DNA from: a bacterium
Lineage (GTDB): Bacteria; Armatimonadota; Zipacnadia; Zipacnadales; Zipacnadaceae
Reading direction: 5' to 3'
DNA length: 64,000 bases
NCBI GenBank assembly: GCA_030603495.1
Contig: JAUVXR010000013.1
Span: 7,835-71,834 of the forward strand
Of the stretch, positions 9,697-18,163 are shown in pieces (the first letter of the stretch is position 1; every line of letters begins with the position of its first letter). Both the position numbers and the translations under genes were made by a program. The notes beneath the pieces were generated by a model that searched no databases, was not told the DNA's origin, and saw only the letters and a list, made by a program, of their open reading frames with translations.

Positions 9697-10482
9697 GTGG
9701 ATATGGAACTCAACACATTGGCGCAATACAGTCGGCAAGTGGCGGCAATGATGAATCCGAAAGCAGCCCGGGATCTTGATCAGGCCATAGAAAGCCTGGC
9801 GGACGCCGGGCAGTGGGACATCTTAGGGCAGGTGCTGCCAACTGCTTCGGAAGTGGCGGCGCGGCGCATCGTCGGCCGGCTGATACAACAGGGCGAGTAT
9901 GATTGGCTGGCCGCGGCAGCCTGCCTGCGGCGGCAACTCCGCCAGCCGGGTCGGGAGGCGACGGGTGGACGGGTGGCCCGGCAGGTCTTCCGCGACATTG
10001 ATGCCGAGGAGGATGCCGAAGGCGTACCGGAGCACATTATGGAAGAGGCGCAGGAGTTGGCCAATGCGGCAGCCGAGCGGCGGGCCATCTCCGAGCGCCA
10101 GGCCGCACAGGTAGACCGGGACCCGGTACGCGAATTGATCGTGGAGCAACTGGCCAGTTGCTTGCCCGAGCAGCGGGCCGGGGAAGCCCTGCTGGTTGTT
10201 GCTAAAGGCTGCCCCTTTGACCAGACACGGCGGCAGGCAGCTATCAAACTGGTCAATCATAAACAGTGGATAAACCAGCTTGTCGCGGCGAAGCGGACTG
10301 CCGACCTGATCGCAATCAGTGAGTCAGCTAGGCTCAAGGCGGTGATGGCGAATGCGGCCCGGCTGCTGGGGGAACAGGTAGCTGGGCTTCAGCAGGCCGG
10401 GGACCAGGCGGCGCTCCGTTTTATTGCTGAACATCATCCCAATGGGGAAATCCGCCAGGAAGCTCACGATGCGTTAGCTTGA
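9697..10482 (+). CDS. alpha-helical repeat protein, hypothetical
   Basis: A 261-aa soluble protein, nearly all alpha-helical, with helix pairs of the kind seen in HEAT-like or TPR-like scaffolds (for example residues 20-60, 130-170 and 230-260, which end AALRFIAEHHPNGEIRQEA). No catalytic motif, no membrane segment and no signal peptide are seen. The start is either the GTG at 9697 or the ATG at 9703; GACAAGGACGAG just upstream is a weak ribosome-binding site. The stop codon overlaps the -35 box of the next promoter, so the following gene is transcribed separately. I do not recognise a family. A protein-protein scaffold role is a guess from the helical repeat pattern alone. Confidence 0.6.
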   Translation: MDMELNTLAQYSRQVAAMMNPKAARDLDQAIESLADAGQWDILGQVLPTASEVAARRIVGRLIQQGEYDWLAAAACLRRQLRQPGREATGGRVARQVFRDIDAEEDAEGVPEHIMEEAQELANAAAERRAISERQAAQVDRDPVRELIVEQLASCLPEQRAGEALLVVAKGCPFDQTRRQAAIKLVNHKQWINQLVAAKRTADLIAISESARLKAVMANAARLLGEQVAGLQQAGDQAALRFIAEHHPNGEIRQEAHDALA

Positions 10483-10507
10483 CATCACCGTTGACCTCCG
10501 ATATAAT
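10479..10507 (+). promoter_or_regulatory. sigma-70 promoter of the S1-domain gene
   Basis: TTGACA at 10479-10484, a 17-nt spacer and TATAAT at 10502-10507: a perfect consensus pair. The -35 overlaps the TGA stop of the upstream gene. Confidence 0.85.
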
Positions 10508-10577
10508 CACTACTACTGATAACACCAGATAGGCTCAAGCAAACACGAGCGGACAGGAGTAGATCACTTACACCATA

Positions 10578-10958
10578 ATGCCAGTTTCAGTCAGCGAAGT
10601 TATAGAGGGTACCGTAACTAAACTGCTGCCCTACGGCGCAGTTGTGGAGTTGCCTGACAGTACGACGGGTCTCGTGCACATCTCGGAGATCGCAGAGGGT
10701 TACGTAGAGCAGGTCAGTGACCATCTGCGGGAAGGCGATGTGGTGCGAGTGAAGCTTTTGGCTGAGAAAGAACCAGGCAGGTGGGAGCTGTCCATAAAGC
10801 AGACCGAGGCGGGGACTGCGAGCCGTGCTGGGCGGGCGCCCCGCAGGCCTCGGGCTGTTGAGGAAGACTTTGAGAGGCGCCTAACCGAGTTTATGCAGAA
10901 AAGCAACCGTCGCCAGAACGAGATCCGCCGGCGGGCGGCTCGTGGGGGCGGATACTAG
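10578..10958 (+). CDS. S1 RNA-binding domain protein (YugI/GSP13-like)
   Basis: A 126-aa protein with a single S1 domain in residues 1-75: GTVTKLLPYGAVVEL, GLVHISEIAEGYVE, LREGDVVRVKLL and WELSIKQTE are the standard beta-barrel strands. A basic, arginine-rich tail of about 50 residues follows. Small single-S1 proteins of this type bind RNA or ribosomes and are often linked to stress or slow growth; the exact partner is unknown. It has its own consensus promoter (10479-10507) and an untranslated leader of about 65 nt, which fits a highly expressed single gene. The start ATG at 10578 has a weak Shine-Dalgarno. Confidence 0.85.
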   Translation: MPVSVSEVIEGTVTKLLPYGAVVELPDSTTGLVHISEIAEGYVEQVSDHLREGDVVRVKLLAEKEPGRWELSIKQTEAGTASRAGRAPRRPRAVEEDFERRLTEFMQKSNRRQNEIRRRAARGGGY

Positions 10959-11089
10959 GATCGGATGCTTCGTGTAGAGTTTTGCACCTCTCGGGCGCTA
11001 TTACATCGCTTGTTAGTCCACCGTTGCGGGAAGCTCGTGTTAGCGCAATGTCAACCGGGATTGGCTAGAGTCAGGAGGACGCTGTAGAG

Positions 11090-12793
11090 ATGGCCGAAGA
11101 CGTAACCTCCGAAGGTCCGGAATCCTTGCGAAAAGAGCTAGAGCGGTACCGCTTGGTCGTCAGTGATCTTCACGAGAAGATTCGGGAGTTGGAAGCCGAG
11201 CTTGAGATAACGACGACGATGGCGGAGATGCCGGGCGTAATCGTTACTCGCCCGGAGTTGCAGCGGACCATGTCTCGGCTGATCGGCAAGATCGCGATGA
11301 TCGTGCAGGCCGAGAAGGTCATGATCTTTCTGTACCACAGTGAGAGCGGGGAACTGGCTCTGCTGCCCCCTTCGTTGGGGGTAACCGACGACCAAGCCAG
11401 CGGGATAGCTATTAGACCCAGCGAGGGTATCGTTGGCGAGGTCTACCAAACGGGCGAGTCAATCATCTACAACGACGCACTGAACGATCCCCGTGCTCTG
11501 CCCGAAGTTGTCTCCGCCCTGCGCATCCGCAACGGTATTGCTGTGCCGCTGGTCATTAAGCAGCGCAATGAGCAAGAGCGTATCGTCCACGAGCGGATTA
11601 TCGGCGTTGCCCACGCATGCAACAAGCGCTACGAGCAGGAGTTCAATCAAGACGACCTGCGGCTGCTGGAGATGTTGGGGGAGCAGGCGGCGGCCGTGAT
11701 ATCCAACGCCCAGCTCTATATCACGCTAACTGAGGAAAAGGAGCGCCTGGAAGATGCGCTGGAGAGTATCCGCTCCGGCGTCATTGTGGTCAGCGCCGAA
11801 GGCCGTATCCGGCTGATGAATCGGGCTGCTTGCCAGGTTCTGCAACTGCCCGCCGACGGATATGAAGGCAAGGAGTTGACCGAGGTCATTGCCAATGACC
11901 AAGTACGTAGCCTGCTGAATCAGACCTTTGACAGCCTGCGGGAGGAGTCCCTGGAGATCGAGCTGGACAACGAGGATGTCTACCGCGCCGAGACCAGCAT
12001 GGTCGTCGGCGAGAACGGTAGCCCGACGGACGTAGTTGTCATATTCACTGATATTACCGACATTCGCCACGTCGAGCAGATGAAGACTACCTTCGTCTCG
12101 ACAGTTTCCCACGAGTTGCGCACGCCGCTAACCTCCATCAAGGGTTTTATCGCCACCCTGCTGGACGATACCAGTAGTGTCTACGACGACCAGACCCGCC
12201 ACGAATTCTACGAGATCATTGATCAGGAGTGCGACCGGCTGACGCGGCTGATCAGTGACCTGCTGAATATCTCCCGTATAGAGTCTGGTCGGGCACTAGA
12301 CATGAATATCTCGCCAGTGGATGTGCGGGACCTGGCCCAGCGGGTACTCGACACCCAGCAGCAGTACACCTTACGGCACAATCTGACAAACGAGATACCA
12401 CCAGACTTCCCCATAATTGAAGCCGATTCCGACCACGTGACCCGCATTCTGGATAACCTCCTGGGCAACGCTATCAAGTACTCGCCCGACGGCGGGGATA
12501 TCGCACTCAGCGGGGTGGACGAGGGCGACTCCATCCGTATTGATGTTACCGACCACGGTCTGGGCATTCCGGTGCGCCAACACGATAGAATCTTCGATCG
12601 GTTCCAGATGGTCGAAGGTGACAGTAATCGCAAGGGTATCAAGGGCACGGGCATTGGCCTGTACCTGGTTCGCCACTTAGCGCAGGCCCACGGTGGTGAC
12701 GTTTGGCTGACGTGGAGTGAGGTGGACAAGGGCTCTACCTTCAGTGTCAACCTGCCCAAAGTCCCTCAGATTGAGCAGAGCAGCGAGCAATAG
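11090..12793 (+). CDS. sensor histidine kinase (coiled coil - GAF - PAS - HisKA - HATPase)
   Basis: A 567-aa cytoplasmic kinase without membrane segments. Residues 10-42 form a coiled coil, 50-210 a GAF domain (VMIFLYHSESGEL ... GIAVPLVIK), 220-325 a PAS domain (RSGVIVVSAEGRIRLMNRAA), 330-400 the dimerisation domain with the phosphorylated His341 (SHELRTPL), and 430-560 the ATP-binding domain with N-box DNLLGNAIKYS, G1 DHGLGIP and G2 GTGIGLYL. The architecture resembles PhoR/WalK-like kinases with a soluble sensor. No response regulator is adjacent; the nearest, at 20677, is 8 kb away and could be its partner. The ATG at 11090 follows AGGAGGACGC. A clear intrinsic terminator follows at 12884-12909. 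Confidence 0.92.
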   Translation: MAEDVTSEGPESLRKELERYRLVVSDLHEKIRELEAELEITTTMAEMPGVIVTRPELQRTMSRLIGKIAMIVQAEKVMIFLYHSESGELALLPPSLGVTDDQASGIAIRPSEGIVGEVYQTGESIIYNDALNDPRALPEVVSALRIRNGIAVPLVIKQRNEQERIVHERIIGVAHACNKRYEQEFNQDDLRLLEMLGEQAAAVISNAQLYITLTEEKERLEDALESIRSGVIVVSAEGRIRLMNRAACQVLQLPADGYEGKELTEVIANDQVRSLLNQTFDSLREESLEIELDNEDVYRAETSMVVGENGSPTDVVVIFTDITDIRHVEQMKTTFVSTVSHELRTPLTSIKGFIATLLDDTSSVYDDQTRHEFYEIIDQECDRLTRLISDLLNISRIESGRALDMNISPVDVRDLAQRVLDTQQQYTLRHNLTNEIPPDFPIIEADSDHVTRILDNLLGNAIKYSPDGGDIALSGVDEGDSIRIDVTDHGLGIPVRQHDRIFDRFQMVEGDSNRKGIKGTGIGLYLVRHLAQAHGGDVWLTWSEVDKGSTFSVNLPKVPQIEQSSEQ

Positions 12794-12883
12794 GACAGAT
12801 TGGCCCGTACCGTCATATCTGCTCGGCAGTATCCGGCTGGTCACCACGCTCCGGGAGGCAGATGCTGGCACTGGGTTGGTGAG

Positions 12884-12909
12884 GCCTCCTGGCGGGCAGG
12901 AGGCTTTTT
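12884..12909 (+). terminator. rho-independent terminator of the histidine kinase gene
   Basis: GCCTCCTG (12884-12891), a 5-nt loop and CAGGAGGC (12897-12904) form a perfect 8-bp GC-rich stem followed by TTTTT (12905-12909). It separates the kinase gene from the rpiB operon. Confidence 0.9.
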
Positions 12910-12946
12910 GACTGAGGCGGGTCCAAGCCCAACACGGAGGATTAAG

Positions 12947-13411
12947 ATGCGAGTGGCTCTAGGCAATGATCACGCCGGGCTGCCGCTGCGGGCGGTGGTC
13001 ATTGGCTTGCTTGAGTCGCTGGGGCACGAGTTGGTTGACTTCGGCACGGACCAAGGACGGCCGGTGGACTATCCGTACTTTGCTGCGCGCGTGGCCCGGG
13101 CTGTCCGGGACGGCGAGGCCAACCTGGGAGTTGTGATCTGCGGCACCGGTATCGGGAGCAATATTACTGCCAACAAGATTTGTGGGGTGTATTGCGCGCT
13201 GTGCAACGATGTCTACAGTGCCCGGATGGCCCGCAGCCACAATGCCGCCAACGTAATTGCGTTGGGCACCCGGGTAATCGGGCCGGGTCTGGCTGAAGAG
13301 ATACTTCAGGTCTTCCTGGCGACTGAGCCGTCTGCGGAGCCACGCCATGTGGGGCGCCGCGAGTTAATCGGCAGACTCGAGGCTGGTGACGAAGAGCTAT
13401 CCCGGGAGTAG
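12947..13411 (+). CDS. rpiB: ribose-5-phosphate isomerase B
   Basis: A 154-aa protein of the RpiB/LacA/LacB family, which interconverts ribose 5-phosphate and ribulose 5-phosphate. The family signature is complete: GNDHAG at residues 4-9, the catalytic cysteine in [16 protein letters not shown] near residue 65, and [13 protein letters not shown] near 100. The frame is open upstream to 12800, but that stretch contains the previous gene's terminator; the ATG at 12947 has GGAGG six bases upstream and gives the normal family length, so I choose it. It is the first gene of a run in which rpiB, dCMP deaminase, wecA-like, wecB, permease and uppP follow with short gaps or overlaps. RpiB often heads such nucleotide/cell-wall clusters. 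Confidence 0.95.
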   Translation: MRVALGNDHAGLPLRAVVIGLLESLGHELVDFGTDQGRPVDYPYFAARVARAVRDGEANLGVVICGTGIGSNITANKICGVYCALCNDVYSARMARSHNAANVIALGTRVIGPGLAEEILQVFLATEPSAEPRHVGRRELIGRLEAGDEELSRE

Positions 13412-13416
13412 ACAGC

Positions 13417-13911
13417 ATGACTGGCCAAGGTACAGCGAGCAGGTCCGGCGCGCCGCGACCAGACTGGGACACGTACTTCATGAAGATCTGTCATGTGGTG
13501 GCGGAGCGGTGCACGTGTTTGCGCCGGCAGGTCGGTGCACTATTGGTGGCCAACCGTCGCCTCCTGGCCACGGGCTACAATGGTGCGCCCCAGGGCCTCC
13601 CGCACTGCGCAGAAGTCGGCTGCCTAAGAGATAGGTTGCAGATACCCTCGGGCGAGCGCCAGGAATTGTGCCGCGGCCTGCATGCGGAGCAAAATGCCAT
13701 CATCCAAGCAGCGGTTCACGGTGTTGCCCTCCACGATGTGACCTGTTACAGTACCATTCAGCCGTGCATCACCTGCGCCAAGATGCTCACTAATGCCAAC
13801 GTCAAGCGAATTGTCTATGAAGGCGACTACCCGGACGAGCTGGCAGCCAAGATGCTGGCAGAGGCAGGCGTCGAGCTGGTGCGCTGGCCGGCTCACGGAG
13901 AAGGTGGATAG
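13417..13911 (+). CDS. comEB: dCMP deaminase
   Basis: A 164-aa zinc-dependent deaminase that converts dCMP to dUMP, supplying thymidylate synthesis. Zinc ligands and the catalytic glutamate are seen in GLHAEQNAI (residues about 87-95) and PCITCAKM (about 119-126); the nucleotide-binding NGAPQG segment is near residue 50. The length is usual for the ComEB/DCTD family. It begins 5 bp after rpiB, and its TAG stop shares one base with the GTG start of the next gene, so translation is probably coupled. Confidence 0.93.
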   Translation: MTGQGTASRSGAPRPDWDTYFMKICHVVAERCTCLRRQVGALLVANRRLLATGYNGAPQGLPHCAEVGCLRDRLQIPSGERQELCRGLHAEQNAIIQAAVHGVALHDVTCYSTIQPCITCAKMLTNANVKRIVYEGDYPDELAAKMLAEAGVELVRWPAHGEGG

Positions 13912-14855
13912 TGACTGTGCCCTGGCTGATGGGTGCGGTCATAGCTCTGGTCGTGGCAGCGGTCCTCACGCCACTGGTGAGAGCCCTGGCAACCAGGATT
14001 GGTGCTGTGGACCTCCCCGCACAGCGGCGGGTGCACCACAAGGCGACAGCGACAGGTGGCGGCTTGGCCATATTTGTTGCTTTCTGGATGGCGGCAGCGC
14101 TCGCCGGCGGCCTACGAGACCATGCCGTGGTGGGGATCCTGGCCGGATCAGCGTTTCTGGCGGTCTTATGCCTGGTTGACGACATGTACCATCTCTCCCC
14201 TGCGCCTCGCTTCCTAGGGCAGATAGTCGTGGCTATGATCGCTCTGCAGTGGGGCGTACGTGTGGAGGGGGTTACCAACCCTCTGGCGCTATTCGGCGGC
14301 AGCGACTATCTCTCCCTGGGCATCTGGTCCGGACCGCTGACGGTAGCGTGGATCGTCTTCATGACCAACGCCATTAATTGGATTGATGGACTCGATGGAT
14401 TGGCGGCGGGGGTCTGTGCCCTGGCCGCAGGCACGCTGGCAGTGATGGCTATCAATGCGGGGCTGACTCAGGTCGGCATACTAAGCGCAGCGGCCGCCGG
14501 TGCCTGCCTAGGGTTCCTACCCTATAACTTCACTCCGGCCAGCATCTTTATGGGGGATACTGGCGCGATGTTCCTGGGCTATCTACTGGCCTGCGTTTCG
14601 GTCACCGGTGCGTTTAAGAGCACGGCGGTGCTGGCTGTCTTTGTGCCTGTGCTGGTCCTGGGTATTCCCATATACGACACCCTCAGCACGACTATCCGGC
14701 GGGCAGTCAACGGTCGGTCCATCTACACCGCGGACCGCACTCATCTGCACCATCGTCTGCTCGCCCGGGGGTTTAGCCAGCAGCAGACGGTACTGCTGAT
14801 TTACGGCCTTACCGCGCTGCTGTGCGGTATGGCCCTGTGGTTGTGGTTGCGTTGA
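13911..14855 (+). CDS. wecA: undecaprenyl-phosphate sugar-1-phosphate transferase (WecA/TagO-like)
   Basis: A 314-aa integral membrane enzyme of the MraY/WecA/TagO superfamily with about ten hydrophobic spans. It transfers GlcNAc-1-phosphate (or a related sugar phosphate) from UDP-sugar to undecaprenyl phosphate, the first step of many surface polymers. Diagnostic motifs: LVDDMYHLSP near residue 90 (Mg2+-binding aspartates), NAINWIDGLDGLAAG near 157 and FMGDTGAMFLGY near 213, followed by the basic HLHHRLL motif near 280, which favours the WecA/TagO branch over MraY. The start is a GTG overlapping the previous stop. UDP-GlcNAc 2-epimerase directly follows, which fits a ManNAc/GlcNAc-based surface glycan. 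Confidence 0.92.
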   Translation: MTVPWLMGAVIALVVAAVLTPLVRALATRIGAVDLPAQRRVHHKATATGGGLAIFVAFWMAAALAGGLRDHAVVGILAGSAFLAVLCLVDDMYHLSPAPRFLGQIVVAMIALQWGVRVEGVTNPLALFGGSDYLSLGIWSGPLTVAWIVFMTNAINWIDGLDGLAAGVCALAAGTLAVMAINAGLTQVGILSAAAAGACLGFLPYNFTPASIFMGDTGAMFLGYLLACVSVTGAFKSTAVLAVFVPVLVLGIPIYDTLSTTIRRAVNGRSIYTADRTHLHHRLLARGFSQQQTVLLIYGLTALLCGMALWLWLR

Positions 14856-16018
14856 AGCCTATACCGGTGGCAATTGTGTTTGGGACGCGGCCTGAGGCGA
14901 TCAAGCTGGGGCCAGTATGGTCGCGGCTGACGCAGCGGCCCGAGGTGTTCTTGCCGCAGGTGGTGGTCACGGCGCAGCATCGGGAGATACTGGACCAGAT
15001 GCTAGCGGTATTCAATATCACCCCGGACGTGGACCTGGACATAATGCAAGCGGAGCAGAGCCTCAGTGAAGTTACTACTAACGCACTTACCGGTGTGGAA
15101 CGAGCGCTGCAGGAGCTCCGGCCGCGGATTGTGCTGGTCCAGGGCGATACGACGACGACCTTTGCTGCGAGCCTGGCGGCGTTCTATCAGAAGATACCGC
15201 TGGGCCACGTAGAGGCGGGGCTACGTAGCGGCGACAAGTTCTCGCCCTTCCCGGAGGAGATTAACCGGCGACTGACCACAGTGCTGGCCGATTTGCACTT
15301 TGCGGCCACGCCCCGCGCGGCGGAGAATCTTCGCGCCGAGGGTGTCCGTTCGGAGGCGATCTTCGTCACGGGTAATCCAGTTGTGGACGCCCTGGAGACG
15401 ATCCGCCAGCGGAAGCCGACGCTAGCCGGTACGGAACTGGAGTGGGTAGAAGAGCTGCCCGGGCGGATACTGCTGGTAACACTGCACCGGCGCGAGAACC
15501 TGGGCGAGCCGTTTAGCCGGATTTGCGCAGCGCTGCGGCGGATTCTGGAGGAGCATCCTGACGTTACGCTGATATATCCGGTGCATCCCAATCCGGTGGT
15601 GCGCCGGGCGGCGGAGGAATTGCTGGGGAGCGTAGCGCGGGTGAGGCTGGTCGAGCCGCCCGATTATCTGGTCTTCGTGGCGCTGATGGCGCGGGCCGAC
15701 TTGATTATCACCGACTCGGGCGGTATCCAAGAGGAGGCGCCTTCGCTGGGGGTGCCCGTGCTGGTCGCTCGAGAGACCACCGAACGACCCGAAGCCATTG
15801 ACGCGGGGGTTGCTCGACTGGTCGGCACCAAAACCGATAGGATCGTGGCGGAGGCTGACCGCCTGCTGGGCAGCCCCAGTGCCTACGCCCGGATGGCTGC
15901 CGGCGGATCGCCATACGGGGATGGTCAGGCGGCAGTGCGCATCTGCGATGCGCTGGAGTATCACCTGGGTATCCGCCCGCAGCGGCCTGGGGAATTCGAG
16001 CCGCCCACACAGGAATAG
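14852..16018 (+). CDS. wecB: UDP-N-acetylglucosamine 2-epimerase
   Basis: A 388-aa enzyme that converts UDP-GlcNAc to UDP-ManNAc in the cytoplasm. The N-terminal VFGTRPEAIKLGPV, the VQGDTTTTFA and GHVEAGLRSGD segments, and the C-terminal TDSGGIQEEAPSLGVPVLV and ERPEAIDAG segments are the family hallmarks. The open frame extends to 14822, but I place the start at the TTG at 14852: it forms a 4-bp TTGA overlap with the stop of the WecA-like gene and gives the usual N-terminus a few residues before FGTRPEA. Product and neighbour together suggest ManNAc-containing teichoic-acid-like or enterobacterial-antigen-like polymer synthesis. Confidence 0.94.
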   Translation: MKPIPVAIVFGTRPEAIKLGPVWSRLTQRPEVFLPQVVVTAQHREILDQMLAVFNITPDVDLDIMQAEQSLSEVTTNALTGVERALQELRPRIVLVQGDTTTTFAASLAAFYQKIPLGHVEAGLRSGDKFSPFPEEINRRLTTVLADLHFAATPRAAENLRAEGVRSEAIFVTGNPVVDALETIRQRKPTLAGTELEWVEELPGRILLVTLHRRENLGEPFSRICAALRRILEEHPDVTLIYPVHPNPVVRRAAEELLGSVARVRLVEPPDYLVFVALMARADLIITDSGGIQEEAPSLGVPVLVARETTERPEAIDAGVARLVGTKTDRIVAEADRLLGSPSAYARMAAGGSPYGDGQAAVRICDALEYHLGIRPQRPGEFEPPTQE

Positions 16019-16038
16019 GACTGGCAAGGAGAAGAGAT

Positions 16039-17181
16039 ATGGCTACGGACAACCAGAGCCAACAAGCGTGGACCTCGCGGCGCGTCATCGCTACGCTCGC
16101 CGTGACCGGCCTGCTGTTGTACATCATCTTCTGGACACCGCCGGTGCTGGGGATCTTCTTCAGCAGAATAGCCGGCATTATCGCTATGATCCTGCTGGCT
16201 GTCGCCTTGGCCTACATCATCAGCCCAGCAGTGCAACGCCTGTCGCAGGTACGGCTGCCACTATCTGAGCACAACCGGCGGGCACTAGCTGCCGTTGTCG
16301 TTATGCTCATCGGCGTTGGACTTATCGTGCTGATTGTCATGACCACGTCTTCCGCCATCAGCGAGGATGTCGAAGAGGTCGCCACCTTGGTTAAGGATTT
16401 CACCAAGAACCAGCTCCCGGTACTGATTGAGGAGTGGCGATTCGAGGAGCGTATCGAGAAATGGATGCGCGACTACCCCGATCTTACCCCCGAGAGCGTC
16501 AAGGAGTCTATTGCCAAGCGTGCCGGGGCCTGGACGGAGAGCCTGCTGACACTGGTGGCCAGGGTGCCCGCCTGGGCGGCCCCGAAAGCTATCTTCATAA
16601 TCTCGCTGGTCCTGGTACCCTTCCTGGCCTTCTACTTCGTTACCGACAGCCGGAAGATTCGCGCCAGCGCGCTGGCTCTGCTGCCGCTGGACTACCGCGA
16701 GAATGCCAATGAGCTTATCGGTCGCGTTAATGCAACGCTGCATCATTACGTTCGCGGGATGCTCCTCGTCTGCCTTATCATTGGTGCGGCCACCGCGCTG
16801 ATTCTTTATGGCGCCGGCGTCAGCACTTACCTGACCCTCGGCTTGCTCACCGGGCTCGCCCAGCTCATTCCCTACATCGGCTCCATATTTGCCGGTGTCC
16901 TGGTCATAGGGATCCCGCTGCTCCAGGGCAACGCGAATGCTGCATTTATCGTGGCCATACTTTACATAATCCTGAACATACTGCAGGCTAACTTGGTCGT
17001 GCCCATGGTACTGGGACGGGAGATCAAACTGCACCCGGTGACGATAATCATCGTGCTGCTCATCGGCGCCGAGTTCGGAGGCGTACTGGGGATGATAGTG
17101 GCCGTGCCTGTGGCAGCAATTGCCAAAGTGACTCATCAGTGGTACGGGGACCTGGTCGAGGCTAATGAGGAGCCGCTGTGA
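16039..17181 (+). CDS. AI-2E family transporter (PerM/YdiK-like permease)
   Basis: A 380-aa integral membrane protein with about eight spans: two near the N-terminus (residues 12-35 and 37-60), one near 85-100, then a soluble region of about 90 residues, and a C-terminal bundle of spans. The conserved segment LLTGLAQLIPYIGSIFAGV (near residue 270) is typical of the AI-2E/PerM family. Reported roles in the family include export of small solutes, autoinducer transport and Na+/H+ exchange, so the substrate here is open. The ATG at 16039 has GGAGAAGAG upstream, and its TGA overlaps the GTG start of uppP by 4 bp. Placement in an undecaprenyl-phosphate gene run hints at an envelope-related job. Confidence 0.85.
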   Translation: MATDNQSQQAWTSRRVIATLAVTGLLLYIIFWTPPVLGIFFSRIAGIIAMILLAVALAYIISPAVQRLSQVRLPLSEHNRRALAAVVVMLIGVGLIVLIVMTTSSAISEDVEEVATLVKDFTKNQLPVLIEEWRFEERIEKWMRDYPDLTPESVKESIAKRAGAWTESLLTLVARVPAWAAPKAIFIISLVLVPFLAFYFVTDSRKIRASALALLPLDYRENANELIGRVNATLHHYVRGMLLVCLIIGAATALILYGAGVSTYLTLGLLTGLAQLIPYIGSIFAGVLVIGIPLLQGNANAAFIVAILYIILNILQANLVVPMVLGREIKLHPVTIIIVLLIGAEFGGVLGMIVAVPVAAIAKVTHQWYGDLVEANEEPL

Positions 17182-17990
17182 GCTGGCTGACGGCAGTTAT
17201 TTTGGGCGCGATACAGGGTGCCACGGAGTTTCTGCCTGTCTCCAGCTCGGGACACCTGGTGATCTTTTCCCGGCTGTGTCGCTTGCCGGAATTACCGCTC
17301 GCCTTCGTCGTCATCACCCATTTCGGCACGCTGCTGGCTGTAGTGGCCTACTACCGGCGCGATTTTGGCGATATGCTCCGCTCGCTCGTGGTTTGGTCAT
17401 CGGCAGAGCCTCGACTCAGATGCAGCCGCCGACTGGTCGTCTTGCTGGCGATTGGGACAATCCCGGCAGCAGTTGCCGGCGTGTTGTTCGAGGGCAAAGT
17501 CGAGGAATTGTTCAACAGCATAGTGGCAGTAGGGGTAGCGCTGGTGATAACCGGGCTGATCCTGCTGGCAGTGAACTGGCTGTCCGGACGAAAAGAAGAG
17601 GAACGCACTACGGTGGTTGATGTTTTGCTCATCGGAGTGGCTCAGGCCGTCGCACTCGTGCCCGGGATATCCCGCTCGGGCAGCACCATTGCCGCCGGTC
17701 TGGGGCAGGGTCTGCACCGCGATTGGGCTCCGCGCTTTGCGTTCCTGCTGTCAGCGCCGGTAATCCTGGGGGGCACGGGGCTGGAAATAGTCAGACTCGT
17801 TCAGCAGCCCGTGGCCTCCTCCCAGTTAGGGCTGTATCTATTGGGCGGGCTGGTGGCGGCCGCTACCGGCTATTTTGCCGTGCATCTGGTGGTGAAAGCC
17901 GTCCGCCAGGGCAACTTGATATACTTCTCGGGATATTGTATAGTGCTGGGGATTGCCACCACCCTGATCGGGGGAAGGCTCCCGAGTTAG
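17178..17990 (+). CDS. uppP: undecaprenyl-diphosphatase (bacitracin resistance)
   Basis: A 270-aa membrane phosphatase of the BacA/UppP family that recycles undecaprenyl diphosphate to the monophosphate on the outer face of the membrane. Both catalytic motifs are intact: GATEFLPVSSSGHL (residues 14-27) and PGISRSGSTIAAGL (near 160-173). Seven or eight hydrophobic spans are visible. The gene starts with GTG, overlapping the preceding permease by 4 bp, and is the last gene before an inverted repeat at 18031-18059. It completes a lipid-carrier set with the WecA-like and WecB genes. Confidence 0.95.
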   Translation: MSWLTAVILGAIQGATEFLPVSSSGHLVIFSRLCRLPELPLAFVVITHFGTLLAVVAYYRRDFGDMLRSLVVWSSAEPRLRCSRRLVVLLAIGTIPAAVAGVLFEGKVEELFNSIVAVGVALVITGLILLAVNWLSGRKEEERTTVVDVLLIGVAQAVALVPGISRSGSTIAAGLGQGLHRDWAPRFAFLLSAPVILGGTGLEIVRLVQQPVASSQLGLYLLGGLVAAATGYFAVHLVVKAVRQGNLIYFSGYCIVLGIATTLIGGRLPS

Positions 17991-18030
17991 ATGCTTAGCT
18001 TGTATTAGGAGCCACATTTCTCCCAGGACT

Positions 18031-18059
18031 GGTAGGACAGGCGTCTCGCCTGTCCTACC
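18031..18059. repeat. perfect 13-bp inverted repeat with 3-nt loop
   Basis: GGTAGGACAGGCG (18031-18043), TCT, CGCCTGTCCTACC (18047-18059). It lies 41 bp behind the uppP stop. No T-run follows, so it is not a standard terminator; its form resembles dispersed palindromic (REP-like) elements. No second copy was noticed in the window. Confidence 0.8.
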
Positions 18060-18163
18060 GGAACGGGAGATTTCTTGAACACAACCCCTGGCTCTGCCCC
18101 GGGTTATGTGCTGTGTGGCTTGTTGCACCGTGCGCCGTCTGTCTATCGAAGGAGGCAGGAAAG

